Shown here: piece after piece, positions 53,294 through 62,528 of the stretch | Layout of the letters: each line of letters begins with the position of its first letter | Numbering within the stretch: the stretch's first letter is position 1 | Source: Phormidesmis priestleyi Ana | GTDB lineage: Bacteria > Cyanobacteriota > Cyanobacteriia > Phormidesmidales > Phormidesmidaceae | Reading direction: 5' to 3' | DNA length: 64,000 nt | Assembly (NCBI GenBank): GCA_001314865.1 | Contig: LJZR01000008.1 | Span: 62,001-126,000 of the forward strand | Made by a program: the position numbers and the translations under genes | The notes under the pieces: model-generated | Database searches by the model: none | What the model saw: only the letters and a program-made list of their open reading frames with translations | Told to the model about the DNA's origin: nothing

Positions 53294-54805
53294 ATGCTCC
53301 TCTGGTTCACTGGCCTGCCGTTTGCCATTTATCAACCCGTGATCGATCCTACTGTCGATCAGCCGGTCATTAGCCAAGTGCTCTCGGTTGAGCCCAGGCT
53401 AGCTCAGGCAAATGAAGAACCGCCACAGCCGGTCGAGATCATAACCGAGCAAATCGTCAGGCCGCTGCCGGGCGGGCTCAATGATGTGCCTGTGTTTAAC
53501 AGCAATAGTCCTGAGCTAGTCGGCGAGCCGGGCATTTTGCTCTCTACCTTTCCGCCCGAGGGCAAGGCAACGCCTAGCGCCCATCTTAACGTGCCTTTTG
53601 AGGGCCGCTTTGATGTCTTTGCCCATCATGTTTATAAGGCGTTAGACTACGACGCCGAAACGCCCGAACTGCTAGATAGCTTGTATGTGGGCGTGTTGAT
53701 TCACAATCCCAGTAGCGAGCCGGTCACTGTGAGAGTGCTCTCAGGCGCGAGCTACTTGAGCCAGCCAGATGCGCCCTTTATTCCGCTGGCATCATTTATT
53801 CCTTTTAACCCGCGCCTGCCCGTTTTTGCAGGGCCAGGGAGTCGGGCGATGGGCGACATGTTGCAAGGGCGTCGCCAGGATATTTTCCCGGCGATGATGA
53901 CAATTGCGCCGGGCGAAAGTGAAATGCTGCTCAATGCGCCTATCCCCATTCGTCCCCTAGATTTACCGATTAATGGGCGATCTACCCTGGCGCAATTAGA
54001 GAGCAGCGGGCCGGTGTATGTAGCGAGTTTGGCTCAAATTGTGGGGCTCGATGAAGCGGGTAACGAGACGCCGCCGAGCACTGCTTCCTGGGAGGACATT
54101 TTGCAAAATGGCCGTTTAGCGGGGCCGCGCGATCGCATTCCTACCCCGCTCCCTGTGGCCCCCAATGGGCAGCTAATTTACGGTCGAGTCGCGGGTGTTT
54201 CGCAGGGCTCGCAATGGGAGGCGACGCTGACAGATCCGCTGCCGGATGATCGGCCTGATGCCCCGGTGACTGCTGCGGCAGATTCATCGGCTGTACTGAC
54301 AATTCCAGCGGCGGGTGAGGCCTTTGCCTATGGTATTAGCTTGTTGGTTGGCGGCATGATGGGCACCGGGCAAAATCAGAGCGCGCCCATGATTGTCCGC
54401 TATCCTGATACGGCTTATGAGGCGCATGGCAACTATGGTGTCCACTACAGCCTAGCCTTGCCGCTGTACAATCCAACAGATGCACCGCAGACGGTTGATG
54501 TGATTTTGCAGACGGCACTCAAAGAAGACACGCTCAAAGCCGATGGTCTCGTTTTCTTAGATCCGCCCGCGCCTCAAACGTTTTTTAGAGGGCCGGTGCA
54601 GGTTCGCTATCGCAATGATGCTGGGTTCCCTACTATTCGCAATATTCACTTGGTGCAGCGGCGTGGGCAGCAGAGTGAACCGCTTGCCACCGTCACTTTA
54701 GCGCCTCAAGAAGAGCGCCTGGTGAGTGTAGATTTGTTTTACCCCGCAGATTCTACGCCGCCGCAGGTGCTGACGGTACAAACGCGGGAGAGCCATGCTA
54801 ATTAA
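53294..54805 (+). CDS. DUF3370 family exported protein
   Basis: About 503 residues from ATG 53294 (a TTG at 53231 gives a longer hydrophobic N-terminus). The N-terminus is hydrophobic (LLWFTGLPFAIY). The conserved block EGILLSTFPPEG, SAHLNVPFEGRFDVFAHH, SGPVYVASLAQ and GPRDRIPTP is what I know as DUF3370, a cyanobacterial family. The stop overlaps the aroE start by 11 bp. Function unknown; probably periplasmic. No repeat or catalytic motif. Confidence 0.75.
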   Translation: MLLWFTGLPFAIYQPVIDPTVDQPVISQVLSVEPRLAQANEEPPQPVEIITEQIVRPLPGGLNDVPVFNSNSPELVGEPGILLSTFPPEGKATPSAHLNVPFEGRFDVFAHHVYKALDYDAETPELLDSLYVGVLIHNPSSEPVTVRVLSGASYLSQPDAPFIPLASFIPFNPRLPVFAGPGSRAMGDMLQGRRQDIFPAMMTIAPGESEMLLNAPIPIRPLDLPINGRSTLAQLESSGPVYVASLAQIVGLDEAGNETPPSTASWEDILQNGRLAGPRDRIPTPLPVAPNGQLIYGRVAGVSQGSQWEATLTDPLPDDRPDAPVTAAADSSAVLTIPAAGEAFAYGISLLVGGMMGTGQNQSAPMIVRYPDTAYEAHGNYGVHYSLALPLYNPTDAPQTVDVILQTALKEDTLKADGLVFLDPPAPQTFFRGPVQVRYRNDAGFPTIRNIHLVQRRGQQSEPLATVTLAPQEERLVSVDLFYPADSTPPQVLTVQTRESHAN

Positions 54806-55697
54806 AGGAACCACTCAGCTGCTGGGCGTGATTGGCTATCCGGTGGAGCATTCTTTTTCGCCGCTAATGCACAATGCGGCGATCGCCTATCTCAATCAAA
54901 ACGGCCCTGCCGAGTCACCGCCGAGGCTCAGTTTAGACTATGTGTATTTGCCTTTCCCCATTCCACCTGAATCGTTAGAAATTGGGATCGCAGGATTTGC
55001 CGCGATTGGACTGCGCGGCTTTAACGTCACTATTCCGCATAAGCAAACGATTATCCCTTTGCTGGATGACGTGAGTGAAGTCGCTCGTGCTATCGGCGCG
55101 GTGAATACCGTATGGTGCAGTGGCTCGCAGTGGCATGGCACCAACACCGACGCGATTGGCTTTTTAGCGCCGCTGAAGGCGATAGAAAAGGATTGGACGC
55201 AGTCTCCGGCGATGATTTTAGGCAGTGGTGGTGCCGCTAGGGCGGTGGTCGCTGCCTGCGAGCAGCTCGGCTGTCCAGAGATTTGGGTAGTTGGGCGATC
55301 GCCCGACAAACTTGCCCAGTTTGCTGATAGCTGGCGTGCTACGCCGGAGATCTCGTCCAAGCTGTCAGTGATTTCCTGGGCACAGCGCGCTGACTACCTT
55401 CCCCGAGCGGGCTTGGTGGTGAATGCGACACCTTTGGGCATGCATCCACATATCGACGCTTCACCGCTCAGTGAGGCTGAAATGTATCAGATTAGCAGTG
55501 GTGCGATCGCCTATGACCTGATTTATACACCGAGCCCAACGCGGTTTTTACAGCAGGCGATCGCGGCTGGTCTTCCCGCGATAGACGGCTTAGAAATGCT
55601 TGTACAGCAAGGCGCAGCGGCGTTAGAAATATGGCTCAACCAGCCCGCGCCCGTGGCGGTGATGCGTCAGACCCTCAGAGACTATCTCGGCATTTAA
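54795..55697 (+). CDS. aroE: Shikimate dehydrogenase
   Basis: 300 residues. It reduces 3-dehydroshikimate to shikimate with NADPH. It has the N-terminal GVIGYPVEHSFSPLMHNAA, FNVTIPHK with catalytic Lys83, NTDAIGF with the catalytic Asp, the ILGSGGAARAV nucleotide-binding loop and VNATPLGMHP. ATG 54795 lies inside the end of the DUF3370 gene, an 11-bp overlap that suggests coupling. aroK is at 37 kb, so the pathway is dispersed. Confidence 0.95.
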   Translation: MLIKGTTQLLGVIGYPVEHSFSPLMHNAAIAYLNQNGPAESPPRLSLDYVYLPFPIPPESLEIGIAGFAAIGLRGFNVTIPHKQTIIPLLDDVSEVARAIGAVNTVWCSGSQWHGTNTDAIGFLAPLKAIEKDWTQSPAMILGSGGAARAVVAACEQLGCPEIWVVGRSPDKLAQFADSWRATPEISSKLSVISWAQRADYLPRAGLVVNATPLGMHPHIDASPLSEAEMYQISSGAIAYDLIYTPSPTRFLQQAIAAGLPAIDGLEMLVQQGAAALEIWLNQPAPVAVMRQTLRDYLGI

Positions 55698-55771
55698 TAA
55701 CCCTGCTAAGAATCGCGTTAAGCTGAAATCATACAGACCTTCCCTGAGCTGATTCTACAGACCTTGCTGAT

Positions 55772-56242
55772 ATGGCTTTCCCATCCCGATCTAAAATCCT
55801 GACCATTTTGATCGCTGCCTGCTTTTGCTTTTTTAGCTGGGTGCCCTCAGCGCAGGCCCTGACCCAAATCACGCTCAAAGATTTGGTCGCCGAAGAATGC
55901 CCTGCCGACGCGGCCTATGCCGAAAACCTGACCACCAGCGGATCGTCGCAGCAGGCAACCTGCTATTTGGTCAAAGGCATTGCGCTCAACAGCTCGGCGA
56001 AAGACATCGTGGATGCAGATATTTTTGGTCGCATCTTTGACGCCGAAGACAACCCCGTGATGAAAAATCGCTATCGTTTAGGCGGGATTGAATATGTGCC
56101 GGTGGGTGAGAGCAAATTTTCTTTTAGAATCTCAGTGCCCTCGGTGCAACATGCGCCTTTGAGGCTAGAAAAGTTCAAGGCCTCTGGCTTTAGCAGCAAG
56201 GTCAGACGATTTCAAGCGTGGGATCAGTCTATTGATGAATAG
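55772..56242 (+). CDS. Exported protein, unknown function
   Basis: 156 residues. A clear signal peptide (residues 1-29: KILTILIAACFCFFSWVPSAQA-L) ends at a plausible AQA cleavage site. The mature part (TQITLKDLVAEECPADAAYAEN, KDIVDADIFGRIFDAEDNPV) has Cys pairs that could form a disulfide (AEECPAD and QATCYLV) and looks like a periplasmic or lumenal beta-rich domain. I do not recognise the family. ATG 55772. Confidence 0.6.
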   Translation: MAFPSRSKILTILIAACFCFFSWVPSAQALTQITLKDLVAEECPADAAYAENLTTSGSSQQATCYLVKGIALNSSAKDIVDADIFGRIFDAEDNPVMKNRYRLGGIEYVPVGESKFSFRISVPSVQHAPLRLEKFKASGFSSKVRRFQAWDQSIDE

Positions 56243-56263
56243 GTTTGATAGATACAAAACCAA

Positions 56264-56347
56264 TGGGGGCGGGGGGACTTGAACCCCCACGACTTTTACA
56301 GTCAACGGATTTTAAATCCGCAGCGTCTACCATTCCGCCACGCCCCC
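56264..56347 (-). tRNA. trnL: tRNA-Leu (UAA), without the common group I intron
   Basis: 84 nt on the minus strand, starting GGGGGCG at 56347 and pairing with CGCCCCC at the 3' end. The anticodon stem GCGGA/TCCGT encloses TTTAAAA, giving anticodon UAA, and a long variable arm (GACTGTAAAAGTC) fits a class II tRNA. The T-arm is GGGGGTTCAAGTCCCCC. Discriminator A at 56264; CCA is not encoded. Many cyanobacteria carry a group I intron in this gene; none is present here. Confidence 0.92.
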
Positions 56348-56570
56348 GTGAGCAGTTTCGAGTAAAAGTATCGAACTCACAGACATACATTTCACCACCA
56401 AGCGGGCATGTATGCAACTAGGCTCTTAAAAATAACCCTACAGATCGCCACGAGATCGCCACAAAAGATTACGCAGAAAAGATTACGCAGAAAGATGAAC
56501 TGCAATCGCAGCTTGCGGTCTACTATATATAAGATCAAACATTGCGATCAAACGTCTTTGATATCTGCCG

Positions 56571-56807
56571 ATGAACTTTCCTGTCATAGAATCTTCAACC
56601 CTCGTTACTTTAGCGGCGTATGCTGTGCTGGGCGGACTATACCTGGTGGTTATTCCTCTTGCGCTGATGTTTTACACCAAAGCGCGATTTTATGAAGCCA
56701 GCTCTATTGAGCGCTTGGGCCTCTATGGTCTCATATTGGTTTTTTTCCCAGGTATGCTGCTGCTGAGCCCATTTTTAAACTTTCGTCCTAAGCGCCGCGA
56801 AGTTTGA
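56571..56807 (+). CDS. ndhL: NAD(P)H-quinone oxidoreductase subunit L
   Basis: 78 residues, the usual NdhL size. Two transmembrane helices (LVTLAAYAVLGGLYLVVIPLAL and YGLILVFFPGMLLLSPF) with the conserved MFYTKARFYEASSIERLGLYG loop between them. It is a membrane subunit of the cyanobacterial NDH-1 complex for cyclic electron flow and CO2 uptake. A start at ATG 56571 excludes a longer overlapping frame on the same strand (56408-56695). It is followed by DUF3007 after 22 bp. Confidence 0.92.
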   Translation: MNFPVIESSTLVTLAAYAVLGGLYLVVIPLALMFYTKARFYEASSIERLGLYGLILVFFPGMLLLSPFLNFRPKRREV

Positions 56808-56829
56808 ATAACAATGAGGCACTTCTGCA

Positions 56830-57159
56830 ATGCGACGGATTGACGTAATTGGCATTGGTATTGGCGTCTTTGCTGCGGGTGGGTTGCTGTATTTAGCGTT
56901 TGCCTGGGCGGGACTAGATGGGATATCGGCGGGCATTTGGAGCCAGGTGGTATTTGTCGCTGGGCTGTTGGGCTGGACAGGAACCTATGTGGCTAGAGCG
57001 CTAGGCAAAAAAATGACCTATAACCAGCAGCTAGAAGACTACGAAGAGGCCGTGCTGCAAAAGCGTTTGGAAGAGATGAGCCCAGAGGAACTGGCGCAAA
57101 TTCAGGCTGAAGTAGAACAGGCGCGGCAGGCACAAGCTGACCGAGAAGCTGTTTCGTAA
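56830..57159 (+). CDS. DUF3007 family membrane protein
   Basis: 109 residues. Two transmembrane helices (GIGIGVFAAGGLLYLAFAWAGL and GIWSQVVFVAGLLGWTGTYVA), then a coiled coil (YNQQLEDYEEAVLQKRLEEMSPEELAQIQAEVEQARQ). It lies between ndhL and trpA, an arrangement I recall as conserved in cyanobacteria. Role unknown; an NDH-1 or thylakoid link is inferred from context only. ATG 56830. Confidence 0.8.
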   Translation: MRRIDVIGIGIGVFAAGGLLYLAFAWAGLDGISAGIWSQVVFVAGLLGWTGTYVARALGKKMTYNQQLEDYEEAVLQKRLEEMSPEELAQIQAEVEQARQAQADREAVS

Positions 57160-57220
57160 AATGTCTAATCAAATGGTGTTGTGTTGAGGGGGCCGGTAGT
57201 AAAAATATCGGTGATTTTTT

Positions 57221-58015
57221 ATGGTGTCTGTAAAAGAACAGTTTGATCGATTGCGTGAGGCGGGCGAATGCGCGCTAATTCCGTTTATTACGGCGGGCGA
57301 TCCGGATTTGGCTACGACGGCGCAAGCTTTGCAGGTGCTAGATAGCAGTGGCGCTGATTTGATAGAGCTAGGGGTGCCCTATGCCGATCCGCTGGCTGAT
57401 GGGCCAACGATTCAGGCGGCGGCGACGCGATCGCTCCAAAAAGGAACGACCCTAGAGGCTGTTTTAGACCTTGTAAAAACAGTCAGCCCCAAAATCTCAG
57501 CCCCCATTATTTTGTTTACCTACTACAACCCGGTACTCAATCGCGGCGTCGAGACCTTTCTCAAAGATATCTACGCGGCAGGTGCCAGAGGGCTTGTGAT
57601 ACCCGATTTGCCCTTAGAGGAAATGGACAGTTTGCTCATAGCCGCTGAGCAGATTGGGATTGCAGTGATTTTGCTAGTCGCCCCCACTTCGCCAGAGGAA
57701 CGGATGCAGAAAATTGTGGCGCGATCGCAAGGCTTTGTGTACTTGGTGAGCGTCACTGGCGTCACCGGTGTTAGGCAGGAGATTGCTAACCGAGTAGAAG
57801 GACTGCTCGCTGAATTGCATAAAGTGACCGATAAACCCATTGGCGTAGGCTTTGGTGTTTCTGAACCGGCCCAGGCCAAACAGCTCAAAGACTGGGGCGC
57901 AGATGGGGTAATTGTAGGCAGTGCCATCGTCAAGCGTTTGGCCAGCGGCACCCCCGCAGAAGGGTTGGCTGCAATCGGTGAATTTTGTACTCAGCTGAAA
58001 GCGGCTATTCAGTAG
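57221..58015 (+). CDS. trpA: Tryptophan synthase alpha chain
   Basis: 264 residues. It cleaves indole-3-glycerol phosphate to indole. [24 protein letters not shown] with catalytic Glu49 and Asp60, [23 protein letters not shown] and [12 protein letters not shown] are present, so the active site is complete. The gene is 62 bp downstream of DUF3007. trpB is not in the window. ATG 57221. Confidence 0.96.
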   Translation: MVSVKEQFDRLREAGECALIPFITAGDPDLATTAQALQVLDSSGADLIELGVPYADPLADGPTIQAAATRSLQKGTTLEAVLDLVKTVSPKISAPIILFTYYNPVLNRGVETFLKDIYAAGARGLVIPDLPLEEMDSLLIAAEQIGIAVILLVAPTSPEERMQKIVARSQGFVYLVSVTGVTGVRQEIANRVEGLLAELHKVTDKPIGVGFGVSEPAQAKQLKDWGADGVIVGSAIVKRLASGTPAEGLAAIGEFCTQLKAAIQ

Positions 58016-58021
58016 GATTCT

Positions 58022-58147
58022 GTCAGCCGAGATTTAGCCAAGATCTAGTCGAAATCTAGCTGAGATTTAGCCGAAGACTTAACGGCTTACTTTTCTACGG
58101 CTTACTTTTTTGCGGCTCGCCTGATCGCTCGTCTGATCGCTCGTTTG
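58022..58147. repeat. Tandem repeats downstream of trpA and over the mscS 3' end
   Basis: Diverged ~15-bp units of the form AGCCGAGATTTAGCC, AGTCGAAATCTAGC, AGCTGAGATTTAGCC, then CGGCTTACTTTTCTA x2 and a 12-13 bp CGCTCGTCTGATCG pair. The last pair lies in the coding 3' end of the convergent mscS gene and is read as ERSDERS. Confidence 0.65.
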
Positions 58148-59849
58148 ATTGAGGCGTCTGATTAGGGTGTAGGGAGGACAGCAGGCGATCGGGCATACCC
58201 TCTAACGAGAGGTGAATATCGCGCTGTGGGTATGGAATGCTGATGCCTTCCTTTCGTAATGCTTTGCTGAGCATGAACAGCAGATCGCTTTTGATAATGA
58301 ACTGACGGTTGGGCTGGGCAATCCATACGAGTAGGTCAAAATGTAAGGCGCTATCGCCAAAGCTTTTGAATAGCACCAGCGCTGGCGGCGTAGAGAGCAC
58401 GTCTGGATGCTCTGTGCCAACACGCAACAGCAGCGCCCTAACTTGCTCAGGGTCAGAATTGTAGGCAACACCAACCGGTATACAAATGCGCGAAATGGGA
58501 TTGCGATGGCTCCAGTTAATGACATGGCCTTCTAAAAACTGAGAGTTCGGCACAATAATAGAGACCTGATCGAGTGTGCGAATTTCAGCAGATCGCGCCC
58601 CAATCCGTTCCACCGTGCCGATTTGCTCGCCAACTTGCACAAATTCACCCACCTGAATGGGTCTTTCAAAGACCAACACGAGGCCGCTGCCGATATCTTT
58701 CACAATGTTTTGAAGTCCTAGACCTGCGCCTACGCCCAAAGCACTCGCTAGCAGTGTCAGTGAGCTGAGATTAATGCCTGAGGCTTGCAGCACGACAATG
58801 CAGCCAATCAAAATCAGGGTGTAGCGCAGCAAAATTGAAATTGCCTCCTGCACACCTCGATTAATACCGGTTTCTTGCAGTACTTTTTGCTTGACTAAGT
58901 TAGCGGCAATTCGGGCGGCAATGGTGACTAGTAGCACTAAAACGAGCACCCGAAAAATATCTAAAATCGATATCGGGGTACTCCCTAGCGGGATAGTATC
59001 TTGAGTAAATGTGTTGGCTAACTGAGAGAGAATGCGATAGCTGATTTGGCGAGTGTTAGGAAATAGGCTTGTTGCATAGAGCAGCGCACCGATCCAAATG
59101 CCCAAGCGCAGGAGCAGTAACGTACTGTTGAGAAAGAGATTGACGGTGGTGAATTTTTCGCGATCGCGTTTCCCCTGGCTAATATCCGCTGAGTCCATCG
59201 TTGCCGACCGCAAAAACTGAGCCAGGTAATCTCGCCATAAAATGCCCGCTAGCCAATGAGCCAGCGCGGCAAACAAGGCCATCGCCGGAATTTGCCACAA
59301 ATTTTGGCGAATATAGCCCGGCTGCCGCTGTGCTTTTGCCAGCCTAAAGGTGCTCTCTAGCGCCACTTTCCAATCTTCAGCCTGTTCTTGGGGCGTCAGC
59401 GCACTGCTAGTATCGTCAGCGGTCACCGTAAAATTAAAATTTTCACGCCCGTCTTCATCGCCTGGAACCCTTAGCCATACCGTGGCGAGGCCATCAGAGT
59501 CGGTCGCTTCAACTTCAATATTAGGGATAATGCCTTGCTGCACGTAGTCTTGTAGGCGATCGCTAATAATTTTTGCCCGCGCTGCTGCACTAGCGGTCAC
59601 GGTCGTATTCATCACTCTAAAAACAGATCGTCCATCGACTACCACAGGCGCAGCCTCTGCGCTGACGTTCATCGCAGCCGGAAACAGGATTTGAGGGGCT
59701 ACTACCAGCAGCGCCACCACCACCGTAAAGCTCAGCATAGCGCCCAGAACGAGCCGAGCAATCCGGCGAGAGTACCGCTGGCGGTGTTTGCCAACAGGCT
59801 GATCGGTTGGACCGGTTGGTTTAATGGGTTTGAGGGGGCTGTTGTTCAC
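58095..59849 (-). CDS. Mechanosensitive ion channel of the MscS family
   Basis: 584 residues from GTG 59849. An N-terminal helix (RLVLGAMLSFTVVVALLVVAP), a periplasmic ~100-residue domain, then five or so transmembrane helices and the MscS core (SLTLLASALGVGAGLGLQNIVKDIGSGLVLVFERP is TM3 plus the beta domain start; VGEFVQVGEQIGTVERIGARS follows). It gates under membrane tension to release osmolytes. The C-terminal NERSDERSGEPQKSKP tail is coded by a tandem repeat. Larger than MscS itself (~280). Confidence 0.9.
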   Translation of the reverse strand: MNNSPLKPIKPTGPTDQPVGKHRQRYSRRIARLVLGAMLSFTVVVALLVVAPQILFPAAMNVSAEAAPVVVDGRSVFRVMNTTVTASAAARAKIISDRLQDYVQQGIIPNIEVEATDSDGLATVWLRVPGDEDGRENFNFTVTADDTSSALTPQEQAEDWKVALESTFRLAKAQRQPGYIRQNLWQIPAMALFAALAHWLAGILWRDYLAQFLRSATMDSADISQGKRDREKFTTVNLFLNSTLLLLRLGIWIGALLYATSLFPNTRQISYRILSQLANTFTQDTIPLGSTPISILDIFRVLVLVLLVTIAARIAANLVKQKVLQETGINRGVQEAISILLRYTLILIGCIVVLQASGINLSSLTLLASALGVGAGLGLQNIVKDIGSGLVLVFERPIQVGEFVQVGEQIGTVERIGARSAEIRTLDQVSIIVPNSQFLEGHVINWSHRNPISRICIPVGVAYNSDPEQVRALLLRVGTEHPDVLSTPPALVLFKSFGDSALHFDLLVWIAQPNRQFIIKSDLLFMLSKALRKEGISIPYPQRDIHLSLEGMPDRLLSSLHPNQTPQSNERSDERSGEPQKSKP

Positions 59850-59886
59850 GCGGTTACTTACAAAGCGACTATGACCAGTATCGCGA

Positions 59887-60591
59887 TTAGTGCCGGGGTG
59901 AACGACGCTGAATCCAAATTGGCAGTCCAGCCAGTAACATGAGCACCATTAAACAGCACATTAAGGGCCACCAACTCCCGCCATGCAGCGCTTCCGTGCC
60001 AGTCACGCCTAGCCAGGTATAGGCCATCGTACCGGGAATGATGCCAATTAGCGTCCCCAATGCGTAGGATCTAGCGCTGACTGGGGTTAAGCCCAGGGCA
60101 AAATTGACCACATTAAATGGCGAGACTGGCGAAAACCGAATGAGCAGTACGCAGCTGAGTCCCTGCTTGCATAGGGTTTGGTTGAGCCGCTTAAGAATGG
60201 GCCGATGCGAAAATCGCTTTTGAAACCAGCTGTGCAATAAGTAGCGGGCCAGCCAAAAGGCAACCGTGGCCCCCAATGTTGCCCCCATGACCGATAGCAA
60301 CGTGCCCCACCACAGTCCATATACCGCACCGCCTACAACCACCAGCAGGGTGCCAGGTATCCCAATTGCGTTGGCAACCACATGCGCTGCCATAAACAAA
60401 CTGGTACTGAGCACTGCCCCGCTAGCGCTATTCTCAAGATTATTTTCAGGAGCAAAAAAATCAATCAGTGTGTGGCGATCAAATAAAAGCACGAGCGATC
60501 GCCAGCCGAAAATTGTACCGACCAGACTAATCACAACTGCTGTGATAGCTGTGGCTGTGGCTAAGCCCCAAAATTTTCGGTTGAACAACAT
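59887..60591 (-). CDS. TVP38/TMEM64 (VTT-domain) membrane protein
   Basis: 234 residues. Several transmembrane helices and the VTT core: GIPGTLLVVVGGAVYGLWWGTLLSVMGATLGATVAFWLARYLL, LIRFSPVSPFNVVNFALGLTPVS, YALGTLIGIIPGTMAYTWLG. These proteins belong to the DedA/VTT superfamily implicated in lipid transport or polyprenyl-phosphate recycling; the exact substrate here is unknown. It starts 2 bp after the stop of a paralogous gene upstream, so the two are one operon. Confidence 0.85.
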   Translation of the reverse strand: MLFNRKFWGLATATAITAVVISLVGTIFGWRSLVLLFDRHTLIDFFAPENNLENSASGAVLSTSLFMAAHVVANAIGIPGTLLVVVGGAVYGLWWGTLLSVMGATLGATVAFWLARYLLHSWFQKRFSHRPILKRLNQTLCKQGLSCVLLIRFSPVSPFNVVNFALGLTPVSARSYALGTLIGIIPGTMAYTWLGVTGTEALHGGSWWPLMCCLMVLMLLAGLPIWIQRRSPRH

Positions 60592-60593
60592 AT

Positions 60594-61418
60594 TTAGGCC
60601 ATATCCGTAGCAGCCGGTTCTTCGCTCACAGGCACAGAGTCTTTAAGTGCCTTACGAGCAATTTTGGAAATGTAGAGTGTAATAGCCACCACGGTCACAA
60701 AAATCAAAATTCTAATAATCCAGCTAATCACTGGGTTAGAGGGGGCTTCACCTGATCCGAGCATCGCCAAGTCACCAATTAGTGAGCCTAAGTACACATA
60801 CATAATGGTGCCAGGAATAATGCCCGTGGTGCCGAGTACATAGTCGGGCAGGGACACCTTAGTGAGCCCCAACGCATAGTTGAGCAGGTTGAAAGGAAAG
60901 GCGGGTGAGAGTCGAATCAAGAAAATGAGCTTGAGGCCTTCTTCGGCGATCGCATTGTCTAGCGAATTAAAGAAGCGATTGCCGGCAATTTTTTTGGCAA
61001 TCCAGTCACGCGCGAAAAATCTTCCGACCAGGAAAGCTGCCGTTGCCCCCAGCATCGCGCCGATGAACACCAAAATAGATCCTTTGACCACGCCAAAGAC
61101 AAAACCCGCACCGAGGGTGACCACCGAGGCCGGGAGAAAGGCGACGGTAATGACGATATAAGCCAGGATGAAAACAAGGGGTGCGATCGCGCCAAGCCCG
61201 TTAATCCACTCCACTAAATTAACCAGCTGAGTTTGGAGCTGTGAGAAAACTGCCAAGGGGCCAGAGGGTTCACCAGCGGCCTCTTGCGCTAAAGCCGGCC
61301 CCGCAGCGATAAGCGTCATACCTAATAGAGAAAACAACATAAGCTGAATGATTTGCCGAAGGAATTTAGAAGGCTTTATGCGAGCGATACGAGAAAAAGA
61401 GAGATAGGGAAACAGCAT
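60594..61418 (-). CDS. TVP38/TMEM64 (VTT-domain) membrane protein
   Basis: About 274 residues from ATG 61418 (GGAG upstream; a TTG at 61466 is less likely). A signal-like N-terminal helix (LMLFSLLGMTLIAAGPALA) precedes the VTT core: ITVAFLPASVVTLGAGFVFGVVKGSILVFIGAMLGATAAFLVGRF, LIRLSPAFPFNLLNYALGLTKVSLPDYVLGT, GIIPGTIMYVYLGSL. A tandem paralogue of the gene at 59887-60591; both follow arsS on the same strand. Confidence 0.85.
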   Translation of the reverse strand: MLFPYLSFSRIARIKPSKFLRQIIQLMLFSLLGMTLIAAGPALAQEAAGEPSGPLAVFSQLQTQLVNLVEWINGLGAIAPLVFILAYIVITVAFLPASVVTLGAGFVFGVVKGSILVFIGAMLGATAAFLVGRFFARDWIAKKIAGNRFFNSLDNAIAEEGLKLIFLIRLSPAFPFNLLNYALGLTKVSLPDYVLGTTGIIPGTIMYVYLGSLIGDLAMLGSGEAPSNPVISWIIRILIFVTVVAITLYISKIARKALKDSVPVSEEPAATDMA

Positions 61419-61475
61419 TTTGGAGACTCCATAGGAATATTGGATGAGAAAATAACAAGAAAACAAAATAGCGAA

Positions 61476-62528
61476 CTACAACAAAGCCCCTGTGCAGCTA
61501 GAGCCACTGCCAGCAGTACAGCCGTAGCAATAAGCGCGAGTCGCAATCTGGTCAATGACATCTAGCGAATCGGCCGCTAAAAGCTGCGCAACCGTAAGCG
61601 CCTCACCGTTAGGCGATCGCGCCAGCAACCCTTCCATTTGGTTAAAGTCACAGTCGTACACATTGCCGCGATAATCTACCGACAGTTCATTACGGCACAT
61701 TAAATGCTCTACCGTACTGGCGTTATGATGCGCCGCTAAAAATTGCAGATAAGGCTGATGCAGCCCCCGATGCTGCAAGTGAAACTTAGTGCGTCCAATC
61801 GGCAGATTCGTAATCGTAAACAGGTTATTAAATACAATGCCAAAGTGTTCGTTTAAATAGGCCGCATAGTCCTGTTGCAAGGTCGCTTGCTCAGGCGTTA
61901 GGGAAAAGTTAGCATCGTTTGGAACCGGCGGATTATAAACCAGATCCAACTGGAGGTTGGGATCACGGCCATAGCCAAAGGCGTTTAGGACTTGAATGGC
62001 CTGAATCGAGTCGTTGTAGACGCCCTTGCCGCGCATCGCATCGACGTTGCGCTCTAAATAGCAGGGCAGTGATGCGACCACCCGCAGCTGATGCTGGGCA
62101 AAGTATTCAGGCAAATCTTCGTAACCGGGCTCAAACAAAATAGTCAGATTAGAGCGCACAATTACCTCTTTATCCCTGGCCCGAGCGGCTTCTACCAGTG
62201 GCCGAAACCCATAGTTCAGCTCAGGCGCACCGCCGGTTAAATCTATCGATTCCAGCTGATCAAAGCGATTAATCAAAGCGATGAGCTGCTCGCATACCTC
62301 GGGCGAAAGCTCCTCACTGCGGTACGGCCCTGCCTCTACATGGCAATGGCTACAGCTAAGGTTGCACCGCCGCCCTAAGTTAATTTGCAAGACGCGGATT
62401 GACTGCTTAGTTAATGGCCCGCCTAGCCTTTTGTCAAAAGGTGTAACAGCGGGTATCACAGCAGTCGTCTTGAGAGCATTCGCTGCGTCTTGAACCTCTA
62501 GCGGGAAGCGGGGAGACGGCTGAACCAT
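61476..62528 (-). CDS. arsS: Arsenosugar biosynthesis radical SAM protein ArsS
   Basis: 350 residues. The radical SAM cluster CNLSCSHC (C55, C59, C62) coordinates a [4Fe-4S] centre, followed by DLTGGAPELN and VVRSNL-type barrel strands. The C-terminal DUF3641 region has DCDFNQM and a Cys-rich tail ARAYCYGCTAGSGSSCTG. It is proposed to make the 5'-deoxyadenosyl arsenosugar precursor from dimethylarsenite made by ArsM; arsM is not in the window. ATG 62528. Confidence 0.9.
   Translation of the reverse strand: MVQPSPRFPLEVQDAANALKTTAVIPAVTPFDKRLGGPLTKQSIRVLQINLGRRCNLSCSHCHVEAGPYRSEELSPEVCEQLIALINRFDQLESIDLTGGAPELNYGFRPLVEAARARDKEVIVRSNLTILFEPGYEDLPEYFAQHQLRVVASLPCYLERNVDAMRGKGVYNDSIQAIQVLNAFGYGRDPNLQLDLVYNPPVPNDANFSLTPEQATLQQDYAAYLNEHFGIVFNNLFTITNLPIGRTKFHLQHRGLHQPYLQFLAAHHNASTVEHLMCRNELSVDYRGNVYDCDFNQMEGLLARSPNGEALTVAQLLAADSLDVIDQIATRAYCYGCTAGSGSSCTGALL

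Noticed and set aside
56264-56347. Integration site (attB) at the tRNA-Leu gene
   Set aside because: No integrase, no repeated 3' tRNA fragment and no phage genes are seen on either side.
56408-56695. 95-residue plus-strand frame overlapping ndhL
   Set aside because: NdhL in another frame has the full conserved sequence; this frame has a basic, nonsense-like composition.
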